NCBI GenBank assembly: GCA_947489445.1
Contig: CANLDN010000007.1
Location: 62,001 to 126,000, forward strand
Direction of reading: 5' to 3'
DNA: 64,000 nt
Origin: an uncultured Paracoccaceae bacterium
GTDB lineage: Bacteria; Pseudomonadota; Alphaproteobacteria; Rhodobacterales; Rhodobacteraceae
In this document: one piece after another, positions 37,275 to 46,664 of the stretch
Layout: every line of letters begins with the position of its first letter
How positions within the stretch are numbered: position 1 is the stretch's first letter
The notes under the pieces: model-generated
What the model was told of the DNA's origin: nothing
The model's database searches: none
What the model saw: only the letters and a program-made list of their open reading frames with translations
Program-made: the position numbers and the translations under genes

Positions 37275-38252
37275 TTAACTGCGCGACGAACGCCAGTTGA
37301 TCAGACGTTCAGCCAAAAGTGCGAGGATGATGATCGACCCGATTGCCGTGCCCTGCCAAAACGGCGAGACCCCCATCAGGTTCAGACCATTGCGGATCAT
37401 CACCATGATTAAGACACCCAGCAAGGTGCCGATAATCGACCCGCGCCCGCCATACAGACTGGCCCCGCCAATCACCACGGCTGCAATCGCGTCCAGTTCC
37501 AACTGGTTCCCGGCCAGCGGGTCAGCGGACATGATCTGCGCCAGCGAAAACGTCACGGCCACGGCTGCCAGCGCGCCGGATACCACATAGGGCATGATCG
37601 AATAATACATGGTGGATAGGCCTGCCGCGCGCGCCGCTTCGAAGTTTGACCCGATGGCATAGATCGTGCGCCCACCCTTGGTGTAGGTCAGATATCCCCA
37701 CGTGACCAGATAAAGACCGATCAGGAACAGCACATTGACCGGAACCCCAAAAAACGTCGTGTAAACAATGGCGTCCAGTTCCGGTGGCAGGCCAGATATG
37801 CTGCGTTGACCCGAAAAGATGAAAGACAGGCTGCGCCCAATCGCCATGACACCCAGCGTCACTACGAACGGCGCCAGCCCGAACACTGCGATCAGCACGC
37901 CAGAGAACAGCCCGATGCCCGCACCGGCCAATATGCCCAACGGAATGGCAAGCGGGATTGGCATCACCTGCAACGCCTGCGCCAGAATAATGCCCGTCAG
38001 GCCGAAAACGGCCCCAACCGACAGATCGATCCCGCCGGTCAGGATCACAAATGTCATGCCAACGGCGACAATGCCGATTACCACCGATTGGTCGAGGATG
38101 TTGAAGATATTCCGCTCGGTCAGAAAAAACGGCGAGGCGAAAGACAAAACCACCGCCAAAAGCAGGGCAAGCCCCAGCATCCTGACCTCAAGACTGCGCA
38201 AAACGGTTCCCATCATGGACGGACCCTTGGGGGTGAGCGTGGTATCAGACAT
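37275..38252 (-). CDS. Sugar ABC transporter permease (RbsC family)
   Basis: 325 aa with many hydrophobic segments, RbsC-type: the motif MTFVILTGGIDLSVGAVFGL and the loop VVIGGASLYGGRGSIIGTLLGV are typical. Imports a monosaccharide or sugar acid together with the ATPase and binding protein encoded upstream. The start overlaps the ATPase gene by 8 bases. Confidence 0.88.
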   Translation of the reverse strand: MSDTTLTPKGPSMMGTVLRSLEVRMLGLALLLAVVLSFASPFFLTERNIFNILDQSVVIGIVAVGMTFVILTGGIDLSVGAVFGLTGIILAQALQVMPIPLAIPLGILAGAGIGLFSGVLIAVFGLAPFVVTLGVMAIGRSLSFIFSGQRSISGLPPELDAIVYTTFFGVPVNVLFLIGLYLVTWGYLTYTKGGRTIYAIGSNFEAARAAGLSTMYYSIMPYVVSGALAAVAVTFSLAQIMSADPLAGNQLELDAIAAVVIGGASLYGGRGSIIGTLLGVLIMVMIRNGLNLMGVSPFWQGTAIGSIIILALLAERLINWRSSRS

Positions 38253-40149
38253 GCGCGTCCTCCGTCTGGGCGAGGTTTTGGATACGGGTCCGGATCTCGG
38301 CAGGATCGGGAACAGGTATCCCGGCAGGCAGGGTCAAACCGATCCAGCCAAGATCATGGCCGCGCCGGTCGGTCATTTGGGTCAAAAGGCTGGCGCGGCC
38401 ATCAACTTCAACCACAAACGCGGCGGCGCGGGCGCGGATCGCTTGTGGGATACTTGTCTGTTGGGCCACAGCGGCTTGGCCGGGTTGCAGGCCCGACAGC
38501 GCCTGACCGGCTTGGGCCAGACAGATCGTTTCATCCCCATCCAGCAGGGTCCAGAATGCATCACCGCCATGTGCTTGCGTGATGTCCTGCAACAGCAACT
38601 GATTGCGCTGGGTCGAACTGCGGGGGGCCGCGAGCAGCGTCAGCTTTTCCTCGGTCAGACGCGCGGCGGGCAGATCGGCGATGGTCACGCCGTCCGACAC
38701 AACGACGATGCGTTCGGCAAGGCCAAGCAGTTCCTCAAAATCGGATGAGATGACGATAACGGCAAGTCCGGCATCTGCCGCCCGTTGAAGAATGCGATAG
38801 ATCGACGACCGTGTGCCGATATCGACGCCCTTGGTCGGTTCATCAAGGATCAGAATATCGGGCTCAGTCAGCAGCCAGCGGGCGATGATGATTTTCTGCT
38901 GCATCCCGCCGGAATAGTTCAACAGGCTGGTATCCAGCCGGTCGGCGGGCAGGCCAAGCTCAGCAACAAGGGCGGCCACCTTTTCAGCCCGGCGGCCATA
39001 GCCACGCCAGAAACTACGGTGCTGACCCATTTGGGCCAAAAGCAGATTTTCGCGAACCGACAGATCGGGGACAATGTTCTGCGCGCGGCGGTCCTCGGCG
39101 ACAAAGCCGATACCGGCCCGAACCGCATCGGCTGGCTTGCGCAGGGACACGGGCTGACCTTTTACCAAAACTTCGCCCGCCTGTTTGGTACGCAGTCCCC
39201 AGATCGCCTCCATCGCTTCGGACCGGCCTGCGCCAACCAGCCCGCCAAGGCCCAGAATTTCACCAGCGCGCACCGAAAAACTCATATCGCGGACCCAAGG
39301 GGCAGCCTTCAGGCCACGCACTTCAAAGACAGTATCGCCAACGGCATCGGGTGCGACATTCCGTTCCGAATAAATCGCCCCGATATCGCGGCCTACCATG
39401 TGCTGGATAATGTCGCCTTGGGTCAGACTGGATGTGGCCACATCTTCGGCCACGACCTGGCCCTCGCGCAGGATGGTGACGCGGTCGGTAATGGCAAAAA
39501 CTTCCTCCAGCCTGTGCGACACGAACGCCAAGGCACGCCCGCTTTCGCGCAAACGGTCCATGATATCAAACAACCCGTCCACCTCCGTGGTCGACAGCGA
39601 TGCAGTGGGTTCGTCAAAGATCACCAAACGGGCATCCAGTGCCAGCGCTTTGGCAATCTCGACCAACTGACGCTGGGCGGCAGACAATGTGCGCACCTCC
39701 GCGTCCAGCGGCAAAACATGTTCATGGCCCAACCCGGCTAGCAGGTCAGTGGCCCGTGCCCGCATGTTACGAAATGACAAACGGCCCGGTGTGGCGAGAT
39801 TGGGTAAAAAGATGTTTTCCAGCACCGAAAGATCAGGCGCTAATGATGTTTCCTGTGCGACCAGCGCAATGCCCTGGCGCAACGCATCCCGGGTTGAGGA
39901 CAGGGCCAGCGGGCCACCATCAAATTCCAGCGCGCCGCCGGTCGGTTGAATATGTCCTGACACGATCCGTGACAATGTCGATTTTCCCGCGCCATTGGCG
40001 CCCAGCAGCCCCGTCACCTCGCCCGGACGCAGGGTCAGGGACGCATCCACCAACGCGCGCGTCTTGCCGAAATGCTTTGACACCCCACGGGCCATCAAAA
40101 GCGGTTCGGCGCGCACAAATGTGCCGGATTGAGAAGGGGACTGCATCAT
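38245..40149 (-). CDS. Sugar ABC transporter double ATPase (RbsA/MglA type) with C-terminal extension
   Basis: 634 aa, about 130 longer than RbsA. Domain 1 has Walker A GANGAGKST and LSAAQRQLVEIAKAL. Domain 2 has GLVGAGRSE and YSGGMQQKIIIARWL with LILDEPTKGVD. The last ~130 residues, after LPAARLTEEKLTLL, form an extra beta-alpha domain (DGDETICLAQAGQALSG.., RAAAFVVEVDGRASLLTQ) that I cannot assign. It may sense a cytoplasmic ligand. Two adjacent Met codons are possible starts. Confidence 0.85.
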   Translation of the reverse strand: MMQSPSQSGTFVRAEPLLMARGVSKHFGKTRALVDASLTLRPGEVTGLLGANGAGKSTLSRIVSGHIQPTGGALEFDGGPLALSSTRDALRQGIALVAQETSLAPDLSVLENIFLPNLATPGRLSFRNMRARATDLLAGLGHEHVLPLDAEVRTLSAAQRQLVEIAKALALDARLVIFDEPTASLSTTEVDGLFDIMDRLRESGRALAFVSHRLEEVFAITDRVTILREGQVVAEDVATSSLTQGDIIQHMVGRDIGAIYSERNVAPDAVGDTVFEVRGLKAAPWVRDMSFSVRAGEILGLGGLVGAGRSEAMEAIWGLRTKQAGEVLVKGQPVSLRKPADAVRAGIGFVAEDRRAQNIVPDLSVRENLLLAQMGQHRSFWRGYGRRAEKVAALVAELGLPADRLDTSLLNYSGGMQQKIIIARWLLTEPDILILDEPTKGVDIGTRSSIYRILQRAADAGLAVIVISSDFEELLGLAERIVVVSDGVTIADLPAARLTEEKLTLLAAPRSSTQRNQLLLQDITQAHGGDAFWTLLDGDETICLAQAGQALSGLQPGQAAVAQQTSIPQAIRARAAAFVVEVDGRASLLTQMTDRRGHDLGWIGLTLPAGIPVPDPAEIRTRIQNLAQTEDAHV

Positions 40150-40201
40150 GATGTCACAAGATCAGATCGCCGGGGCCGGAACCCCGGCGATCCATACTTT
40201 T

Positions 40202-41185
40202 TCAGTTAATCTCGTTGGCGAAAACTGTTTCGGTGATCGTCGGCAACATCTCTTCGATATTGTCCGATGTCACAATCAGGATCGGCACGGTGATTTCCTT
40301 ATCAGGCGTGCCGCCGCCCAAATGCTCCAGCATCGCCTCGGCGGACCTGACACCCATCAGATAGGGTTGCTGCATACCCGACACGACCAGCTCACCCGAT
40401 TGCAGGAGGGGCACGAATTCGGGGATACCATCAAAGGCCGCCACCAGAATATCGCCATCCATCCGGGCGGCCTTGATCGCCCGCAACGCACCCAGCGTTG
40501 GGCCATCGGTCTGCACAAACATACCGCCCATACCGGGATTGGCGGTGATCATATCCTGCGTGAATTTGAACGTCTCGTCAGCTGTGTAAGCCTGCATTTG
40601 CTGCAACCCGGCATCGCCCGTCACACCACCTTCGGCCATTGCATCCTTGAACCCGTTCGTGCGGGCCTGACCATTCAAACGGGCCTGACTGATACCCACA
40701 ATCCCAACCGTCGCATCGGTCTTGCCTGCATCCTGCATGGCAGCGGCCAAAGCCTGTCCAACGCCATTGGCGCCTTCGTAATTGTTCGATCCGATAACGG
40801 ACACAAACTCACCAGAATCAGTGCCGATATCGGCAATAACGACCGGAATACCCGCGTCCTTGGCCAGTTGCAGAACGGCAGGGGCGGTGGAGCTGTCCGT
40901 GGGTGACAAGACGATCCCGGCGACGCCACGGGCAATCGCATCCTGTGCGTTTTGTAGCTGGGTTTGCGGATCATTGGTGGAATCAAGCGCGGCAAAGCCA
41001 TACCCGTTTTCCTCAGCCACGGATTTCACACCTTCAGATACATAGCGCCAAAATGCCAGATCAAGGCCGGGCGTCATATAGACCAGCTCTCCGTTTTCCT
41101 GGGCCTGCGTAGGCGATCCGATAGCAAGGATCGCGGCGGCCAGAGCTGCAGAAAGCGTTCTACCCAGTGTTCTGCGGTTCATCAT
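40202..41185 (-). CDS. Sugar ABC transporter substrate-binding protein (RbsB family)
   Basis: 327 aa from the double ATG at 41185/41182, which has GGGAGGA upstream. A signal peptide ends near PTQAQ. It is a periplasmic-binding type I protein (VYMTPGLDLAFWRYVSEGV, LSPTDSSTAPAVLQLAKDAGIP, VAAFDGIPEFVPLL). It is the first gene of the twelve-gene leftward operon, so strong expression from the promoter at 41317-41343 is expected. Confidence 0.88.
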   Translation of the reverse strand: MMNRRTLGRTLSAALAAAILAIGSPTQAQENGELVYMTPGLDLAFWRYVSEGVKSVAEENGYGFAALDSTNDPQTQLQNAQDAIARGVAGIVLSPTDSSTAPAVLQLAKDAGIPVVIADIGTDSGEFVSVIGSNNYEGANGVGQALAAAMQDAGKTDATVGIVGISQARLNGQARTNGFKDAMAEGGVTGDAGLQQMQAYTADETFKFTQDMITANPGMGGMFVQTDGPTLGALRAIKAARMDGDILVAAFDGIPEFVPLLQSGELVVSGMQQPYLMGVRSAEAMLEHLGGGTPDKEITVPILIVTSDNIEEMLPTITETVFANEIN

Positions 41186-41300
41186 TCTTGGTTTCCTCCC
41201 ATTAAGTAACACGCAATCCCCAAGGGTGCGCCACGCCAGCTTGCGGGCCGCGCGACCTGTCCCCCAGTGGTCAAGAGCTCCCAACTCCATAACCTATTTG

Positions 41301-41343
41301 GACTACTGGTCTGGACAGTGTACCAATAATATGATGCTGTCAA
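41301..41343 (-). promoter_or_regulatory. Candidate promoter and operator of the sugar-acid operon
   Basis: On the minus strand a perfect -35 TTGACA (41338-41343) is followed 15 bases on by TACACT (41317-41322), a weak -10. An imperfect palindrome ACTG-N7-CAGT (41305-41319) overlaps the -10, where a GntR-type repressor encoded divergently could bind. The rest of the 300-base gap (41186-41485) shows nothing else clear. Confidence 0.4.
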
Positions 41344-41485
41344 CACTAAGACGCGCGGCACAAAAACGCCCGACCGACGGCGGTTCGCGTGGCTTTTGCA
41401 CGATGCGATTATCTCCGACGCTATTCACCGTAGCGCGGACCTGTTATGCGATTTTCATGAACCGAATTAAGAAGGACGCTGCGCC

Positions 41486-42253
41486 ATGGACCATGTGAAA
41501 CGGCTGCCACTTGAACAAACCAAGGCGTTGATGGGCGACGTCTCGCGGCGCTCTGTCCGCGAGGTCATCGCGGAAAAGCTGGCGGCCCTTGTGTCATCCG
41601 GGGTGTTGGCCGTAGGTGATGAGCTGCCCGGCGAACGTGAATTGGCAGCATCTTTGTCCGTCAGCCGTGAAACGGTGCGGGGGGCGATCGGAATTCTGGC
41701 CTCCCACGGGATTTTGCGGGTCGCGCATGGGGCACGCACAACCGTTGCAACCGCCGATGTCCGGTCGCTGGTCCGTGGCCCGCAAGCGGCCGGGTTTGAC
41801 GGGCCTTACGATCTGGAAAGCGTGCATGAGGCGCGGCTTTTGGTTGAACGCCGGATCGCGGCAGATGCGGCAAAGCGGATCGATCAGGCGGGGTTAACCA
41901 CGCTGCGCGCGTCAATCACGGCACAAGAAGACTGCGGTGACGACCCAGTGCGGTTCCTTTTGTGCGACCGTGAATTCCACGCAACACTCTACCGGGCGGC
42001 AGGCAACGATGTGTTCTTTGATGTGGCAATGTCGCTTTACAATCATCTTCTGGATCATCGCCGCCGGATTGTTGCAAAACCCGGTTCAATCTCCGAAAGC
42101 CTGTCAGACCATCGCGCCATTCTCACGGCGCTGGAAACGGGCGATCCGAACATGGCCGAACGTACCGTGGTTGAACATGCCACCCGGATCTATGTGACAA
42201 CCCGGGCTTTTCTGGATGGCAAATCATCAGATCAAAGCAATCTCGCAATCTGA
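41486..42253 (+). CDS. GntR-family transcriptional regulator, FadR/FCD type
   Basis: 255 aa. The N-terminal winged helix is visible (LAVGDELPGERELAASLSVS, ETVRGAIGILASHGIL). The C-terminal all-helical FCD ligand domain has the metal-binding style pattern (RFLLCDREFHATLYRAAGND, SDHRAILTALETGD). It is divergent from the twelve-gene sugar-acid operon and very probably its repressor, released by a sugar acid. An AAGGAC sequence precedes the start. Confidence 0.85.
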   Translation: MDHVKRLPLEQTKALMGDVSRRSVREVIAEKLAALVSSGVLAVGDELPGERELAASLSVSRETVRGAIGILASHGILRVAHGARTTVATADVRSLVRGPQAAGFDGPYDLESVHEARLLVERRIAADAAKRIDQAGLTTLRASITAQEDCGDDPVRFLLCDREFHATLYRAAGNDVFFDVAMSLYNHLLDHRRRIVAKPGSISESLSDHRAILTALETGDPNMAERTVVEHATRIYVTTRAFLDGKSSDQSNLAI

Positions 42254-42256
42254 CAG

Positions 42257-42284
42257 CAAAAAGGGCGCCGCAATGCGCCCCTTT
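42257..42284. terminator. Bidirectional terminator between convergent genes
   Basis: GGGCGC and GCGCCC pair around CGCAAT, with an A-run on the left side and CTTTC on the right, so it could stop transcription from both the regulator gene and the convergent hydrolase gene. Confidence 0.6.
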
Positions 42285-42304
42285 CATTACTCTGATACCG
42301 ATTG

Positions 42305-43369
42305 TTATTCTGGCGCGTTTGGCAAGTCTGCCAGAAAGTCCGCCAAAACATCCGCATAATAGCCCGCATTATATGTCGTGCCATGGCCGCGTGTCTCGTT
42401 ATCCTCGGGCACGATGTACAACTGACCATTCGGGATCATCGCCATATTCGTTGCGATCATCGGCAGTTCAACCGGGTTGCGTTCGTCATCCTGGCTGAGC
42501 AGGACCAACACCTCGGCCTGAATATCGCCTAGCTTTGGGGTTGGATCAAAGTTGCGCGATGCGTTCCACATATACATCACGTCGTTTGCGTCACCGACGG
42601 TCTGCTTTTCCTTGCGCTCATCCACATAGGCATCGGCCATCTCGCGGGTGGCACCAATCTCTTGCAGGCGCAGGTTTCCGTTGGAGGTTGCAATACCGAA
42701 CCATGCGGACATGTAACGCAACATCGGCGGCTGTTCTTCGTAATTGCCATTGTTCCAAGCAGGATCATCGCGGACCGCATCAATCACCATGCGGCGCATC
42801 ATCCAGTTGCGGCCCGCCATGGGACCGGGAAGTGAGGCGATGGGCACACCACCATCCATGAATTCAGGATATTCAGTCAGCCACGTCCATGTCAGCATGC
42901 CACCCATCGAAAAGCCGATCTTCAGATGCAGGCGATCAATATCAAAGTGATCCTCCAACAGCATCTTCTGGGCATTGACCATATCCATCAATGTCTGCTC
43001 AGGGAAATCTGTGCGCATCCCGTCAGAAGGTTTTGAACTTTCGCCAGCCCCGATCGCGTCAACAAGGATCAGAAAGTATTTCTCTGCATCAAGTGGTTGG
43101 CCGGGACCATAAAGGTTATCCGCCCACGCGCTGCCCAACATCGATTTTGCCTGACCGGTCGTACCATGCGTAATCAACACAGGCGGGTTGGCCGGATCGC
43201 CGATAGTCAGATAGCTGACGTTCATCTCGGGCAAGATCTCTCCGGTCTCAAATGCGAAGTTCTCGATCACATAATTGCCACGCTGTGGCTCTGGATATTC
43301 CTGCGCTTGCGCGGTCATCGCGGCGATAGCGAATGGGATCGCAAAAGCTGCGGTTAGTCTCATATTCAT
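42305..43369 (-). CDS. Secreted alpha/beta hydrolase, homoserine acetyltransferase-like fold
   Basis: 354 aa. The ATG at 43369 has GGGAGGA upstream and the N-terminus is a signal peptide (LTAAFAIPFAIAAMTAQAQ). The fold is MetX-like: oxyanion region LITHGTTGQ, nucleophile elbow GFSMGGM and acid/His toward the end (EDNETRGHGTTYNAGY). MetX itself is cytoplasmic, so a periplasmic relative is probably an esterase or hydrolase with another substrate. It is a single gene flanked by intergenic regions. Confidence 0.75.
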   Translation of the reverse strand: MNMRLTAAFAIPFAIAAMTAQAQEYPEPQRGNYVIENFAFETGEILPEMNVSYLTIGDPANPPVLITHGTTGQAKSMLGSAWADNLYGPGQPLDAEKYFLILVDAIGAGESSKPSDGMRTDFPEQTLMDMVNAQKMLLEDHFDIDRLHLKIGFSMGGMLTWTWLTEYPEFMDGGVPIASLPGPMAGRNWMMRRMVIDAVRDDPAWNNGNYEEQPPMLRYMSAWFGIATSNGNLRLQEIGATREMADAYVDERKEKQTVGDANDVMYMWNASRNFDPTPKLGDIQAEVLVLLSQDDERNPVELPMIATNMAMIPNGQLYIVPEDNETRGHGTTYNAGYYADVLADFLADLPNAPE

Positions 43370-43743
43370 GGTGTCCTCCCTTGGCCGGTTCGTTACTGTT
43401 CTGCTGGTCCGGCCTCAATACCAGTTAGGAAGTCAGCTTTTTGGCGTCGTGTCAATAGGACTGAAATTTAGGGGCACGAATTCACACAAAACAATTTTAT
43501 ATGAATGGGTTACATCAACCTGAGCCACCGATCAGACAGTGCCGCGCAACTAGCAGAGAAGAGGATAACACCCGGAAACAACCCGGCTCGGCTGCCGCTC
43601 CAGCACCTTTGACCCGGCGCGGTGTGCTTCACAATCCGCTGTTTCAGTCATGAATACATCGGTGCGCACCTGACAGTCATAAATCAGTCGCAGCTTGTCG
43701 CCGCGCGTTGTTCACATGCGGCATCGCCCACTTCTGGATGCGC
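43370..43743. other. Intergenic region upstream of the secreted hydrolase gene
   Basis: About 370 bases, without a convincing ORF on either strand. It should hold the promoter of the leftward hydrolase gene, which I cannot place. A terminator of the next leftward gene forms its right edge. Confidence 0.5.
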
Positions 43744-43776
43744 AAAAAAATCTGGCGCACCAAGTGGAGCGCCAGA
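43744..43776 (-). terminator. Intrinsic terminator after the PstS/OmpA fusion gene
   Basis: On the minus strand TCTGGCGC and GCGCCAGA form a perfect 8-bp stem with a 10-nt loop followed by a run of seven T. It lies 23 bases past the stop codon of the gene ending at 43799. Confidence 0.85.
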
Positions 43777-43798
43777 TCAAGGTTCAGATGGCTTCTTG

Positions 43799-45550
43799 TT
43801 AGGCCCGTGGGCGGATCCAGATCTCTACCCGACGGTTTTGTTCGCGACCTTCGGCAAGCTCATTGCAGCCAACCGGTGCAATTGGTCCGATACCAAAGCT
43901 GCGAACCGTCCCTCTTTCCAGATAACCGGGGTTTTTGCTCAACAGCAGATCCCGCACTGAATTGGCCCGACGCTCCGATAGGTTCAAGTTGGCCTCCAAT
44001 GTGCCATACGAATCGCTGAAACCGAAAACCAGCACCTCGTAGCCTTCATATTCGCTCGAGCGGACGATTTCCGAAATGCGATCAATGTCGCTTTCGGCCT
44101 TGGTGTCGAGCGTCGCATTCCCGCTAAGAAACCGCAGCGACGTTGAGATACGACGCGCATTCGACGCCTCATTGAAGTAGTCGCGCATGACCGTGTTCGA
44201 CACCCGATCGCTGCCGCTGGCCAGAACCGTCGACAACAGCCGCGCACCCTGATCCTGCATCGGCACGATCTGCAACTGCTGCGTCACCAACCCACGAGAG
44301 GCGATGGATTGTTGCCCAAAGTCAGTTGGTATGAACCGGCTCACGTTACGGGCAAATTCAGAGGCCGCGCCAGCCTTCATGCTGTACTGATACCAGCGCA
44401 GCGCCAGAGGGTGTTCTTCCGTCTGAATTGCAAAGTCTGAGTTGTCGACAAAGATATTGCAGGCAGATGCCAAGTTCAGCGCCTTCACCCCTGACGCCTG
44501 CGATCGATAGACAACGCCAAACGCAGATGAATCGGCATTGATCGCTTCGTTCAATGCATCAACCGAACTATGCAGCATCGCACCGGGGAGATCTGTAGCG
44601 TTTGCCATGCCCCATAACCCAAGCTGCTCCATCATCCCGCTGTTGTCGGCCATCGCATGGAGCGTGATCGGGATATCTGCGCCGCCAAGCTGCGACCAGT
44701 TCGTGATGCTGCCATTCATGACGGATTGCGCGTCATTCAGGCTGATGACATCAATGCCGCTGGAGGCACCAACAACAAAGCTGACCGCATCCAAGCCGAT
44801 GATTTCTTCACTCAGATAGTCGGCGATTTCGGTAACTTCAGTCCCAAGTTGCGCAGAAAGTATCGCAGGCGTGATCCTTTCACGGGTGATCGCAAACTGA
44901 CTGCTGCCATCAAACAAGGCCCTGATCGCTTCTGAAGTCTGCATTTCCTGAATCGCAATACGCGAAATTTCGAGGCCCCGTTCATCACCGACCAGCAAGG
45001 TCGGCAACGTGTCACCGCCAAGCTGTCGCGTCAGGTTAAAGTCCTTGGCTGCGGCGTAGTCGCCGACAATCGCGGCGACAAGATCAGCTCCATCCGCACC
45101 CGATACGGTGACTGTGAACCGGTCGCTTTCGATGCTGAGGCTTGGACATGACGCGCCCTCGCAATTGGTGAATTCGCGGCGTACCGTCAGGCGGCCACTT
45201 GGGGTCTCAATGATGTAGGATGTGTTCGTGACATCAACCAATTGGCCTTCAATTTTGACGCGACCATCTTCTGATGTCAAAACGACGTCGCCATCATCGA
45301 CGACCTCGCTTGTCTGCGCCTGAGGGCATCCATCCCCGGAACAGGTCACGAATTCACGACGGACCAACAGTTCCCCGGAGGGTGTCATGATACGATAAGC
45401 CGTTTCGTCGATACCAAGCAATTCGCCCTTGATTGTCACGGTGCCGTCAATTGCGGTCAGTGTCGCCTCGGCCCAAACCGGTGTTGTCGCAAACAAAGCG
45501 ACCGCCAGTGCCAGATGCGAGGTGAGACCTCTACTAAATATGCTGAGCAT
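43799..45550 (-). CDS. Phosphate-binding-like / OmpA-domain fusion, secreted
   Basis: 583 aa with a signal peptide (ends near TPVWA). Two similar N-terminal modules of about 40 residues follow, each with a TIxG/KIxG strand, a TPSGxLxVRREF core and a cysteine pair (CSGDGC and CEGASC). A PstS-like periplasmic-binding domain takes the middle. The last ~110 residues are an OmpA-type peptidoglycan-binding domain (VFGFSDSYGTLEANLNLSERRANSVRDLL). The protein should be anchored to the cell wall in the periplasm and bind an oxyanion-like ligand. It shares an operon with the BMP-type gene. Confidence 0.8.
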   Translation of the reverse strand: MLSIFSRGLTSHLALAVALFATTPVWAEATLTAIDGTVTIKGELLGIDETAYRIMTPSGELLVRREFVTCSGDGCPQAQTSEVVDDGDVVLTSEDGRVKIEGQLVDVTNTSYIIETPSGRLTVRREFTNCEGASCPSLSIESDRFTVTVSGADGADLVAAIVGDYAAAKDFNLTRQLGGDTLPTLLVGDERGLEISRIAIQEMQTSEAIRALFDGSSQFAITRERITPAILSAQLGTEVTEIADYLSEEIIGLDAVSFVVGASSGIDVISLNDAQSVMNGSITNWSQLGGADIPITLHAMADNSGMMEQLGLWGMANATDLPGAMLHSSVDALNEAINADSSAFGVVYRSQASGVKALNLASACNIFVDNSDFAIQTEEHPLALRWYQYSMKAGAASEFARNVSRFIPTDFGQQSIASRGLVTQQLQIVPMQDQGARLLSTVLASGSDRVSNTVMRDYFNEASNARRISTSLRFLSGNATLDTKAESDIDRISEIVRSSEYEGYEVLVFGFSDSYGTLEANLNLSERRANSVRDLLLSKNPGYLERGTVRSFGIGPIAPVGCNELAEGREQNRRVEIWIRPRA

Positions 45551-45560
45551 GTTTGTTCCT

Positions 45561-46664
45561 CTACCCTTGCGACGGATAGACAGACGCTATCCCGTCTACG
45601 TAGTAATCCATTGTCAACAGGTCGCTTTCGCTTGCCGTTTCCCCAGGGGCGAGCCACCCGGAACCATCTTGTTTGCGCATCGGGCCGACAAACGGATGCT
45701 GTTCACCCGACGAAAGCCGCGCGATCACATCTTGAGCCTGCAACACCGTCCGGTTGGGCAGCGTTTCAAGAAGCGGACCCATAGAAACCATTTGTGCGCC
45801 CAGACCACCCCAAGTGTCCTCCGATTTCCAGGTGCCATCCAGGAATTCACCAATCCGGCGGACATAGTAAGGACCCCAGTTATTGATCATGGAGGTCATC
45901 ACGGCATCAGGGCCAAATCTGCTCATGTCAGAGCCTTGACCAAAGCTATAGATACCTTTTTCCTGTGCCAATTCGACAGCGGCGGTGCTGACCGTGTGTT
46001 GCATCAGAACATCTGCCCCGCGGTCCATCAACTGACGCGCGGCGTTCCTTTCACCCTCATAATCAAACCAGGTGTTCAGCCAAACGATATCGAATTCGAT
46101 GTCAGGATTAACGGACCGCGCAGCAACGTAAGCGGCATTGATGCCACGGATAACCTGCGGGATGGGATAAGCGCCCAGATAACCAACGCGATTGGTTTTC
46201 GACATCGATCCGGCCAGGAACCCCTCAACATATCGTCCTTCATACCAGCGTGTATTGAAGGTCGCGATGTTGTCTGCACGGATATAGCCGTCAAAGCATT
46301 CAAACTTCACATTTGGATTTTGCTGCGCAATTTCGACAGCGGACCGCATGTAGCCCGCAGATGTCGTGAAAATCAGATCGTAACCGTCGTCGACCAGCTC
46401 TTGGAATTTTTCCTTGTCGCCGTTGCCCCATTCAGCAACCTCGTGAAATGCGTCGATCTGGACGCGGTCACCATAGGCATCGCGCGCTTGCTGCAGGCCG
46501 CGGACATGCTCATAGTCCCATCCGAGCTCGCCACCGGGTGCGAACAAAAGCGTATACGCAACTTTGGGCTTGTTGAGCGATTGTGCATATGCCGGGCTAA
46601 AGCACACCGAACTGGCGGCAGCCGCAGTCATACCGAGAGCATGCCGTCTCGTTACTGATTTCAT
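45561..46664 (-). CDS. BMP-family ABC transporter substrate-binding protein
   Basis: 367 aa of the basic membrane protein / PnrA family (LQQARDAYGDRVQ, FTTSAGYMRSAVEIAQQNP, NRVGYLGAYPIPQVIRGINA). The N-terminus has a twin-arginine signal (VTRRHALGM, then Ala-rich), so it may be exported folded. Family members bind nucleosides, autoinducers or other small molecules. No permease or ATPase lies nearby. It is 10 bases upstream of the PstS/OmpA gene and probably first in that operon. Confidence 0.82.
   Translation of the reverse strand: MKSVTRRHALGMTAAAASSVCFSPAYAQSLNKPKVAYTLLFAPGGELGWDYEHVRGLQQARDAYGDRVQIDAFHEVAEWGNGDKEKFQELVDDGYDLIFTTSAGYMRSAVEIAQQNPNVKFECFDGYIRADNIATFNTRWYEGRYVEGFLAGSMSKTNRVGYLGAYPIPQVIRGINAAYVAARSVNPDIEFDIVWLNTWFDYEGERNAARQLMDRGADVLMQHTVSTAAVELAQEKGIYSFGQGSDMSRFGPDAVMTSMINNWGPYYVRRIGEFLDGTWKSEDTWGGLGAQMVSMGPLLETLPNRTVLQAQDVIARLSSGEQHPFVGPMRKQDGSGWLAPGETASESDLLTMDYYVDGIASVYPSQG

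Noticed and set aside
45429..46658. 409-codon open frame on the plus strand
   Set aside because: Antisense shadow of the BMP and PstS/OmpA genes.
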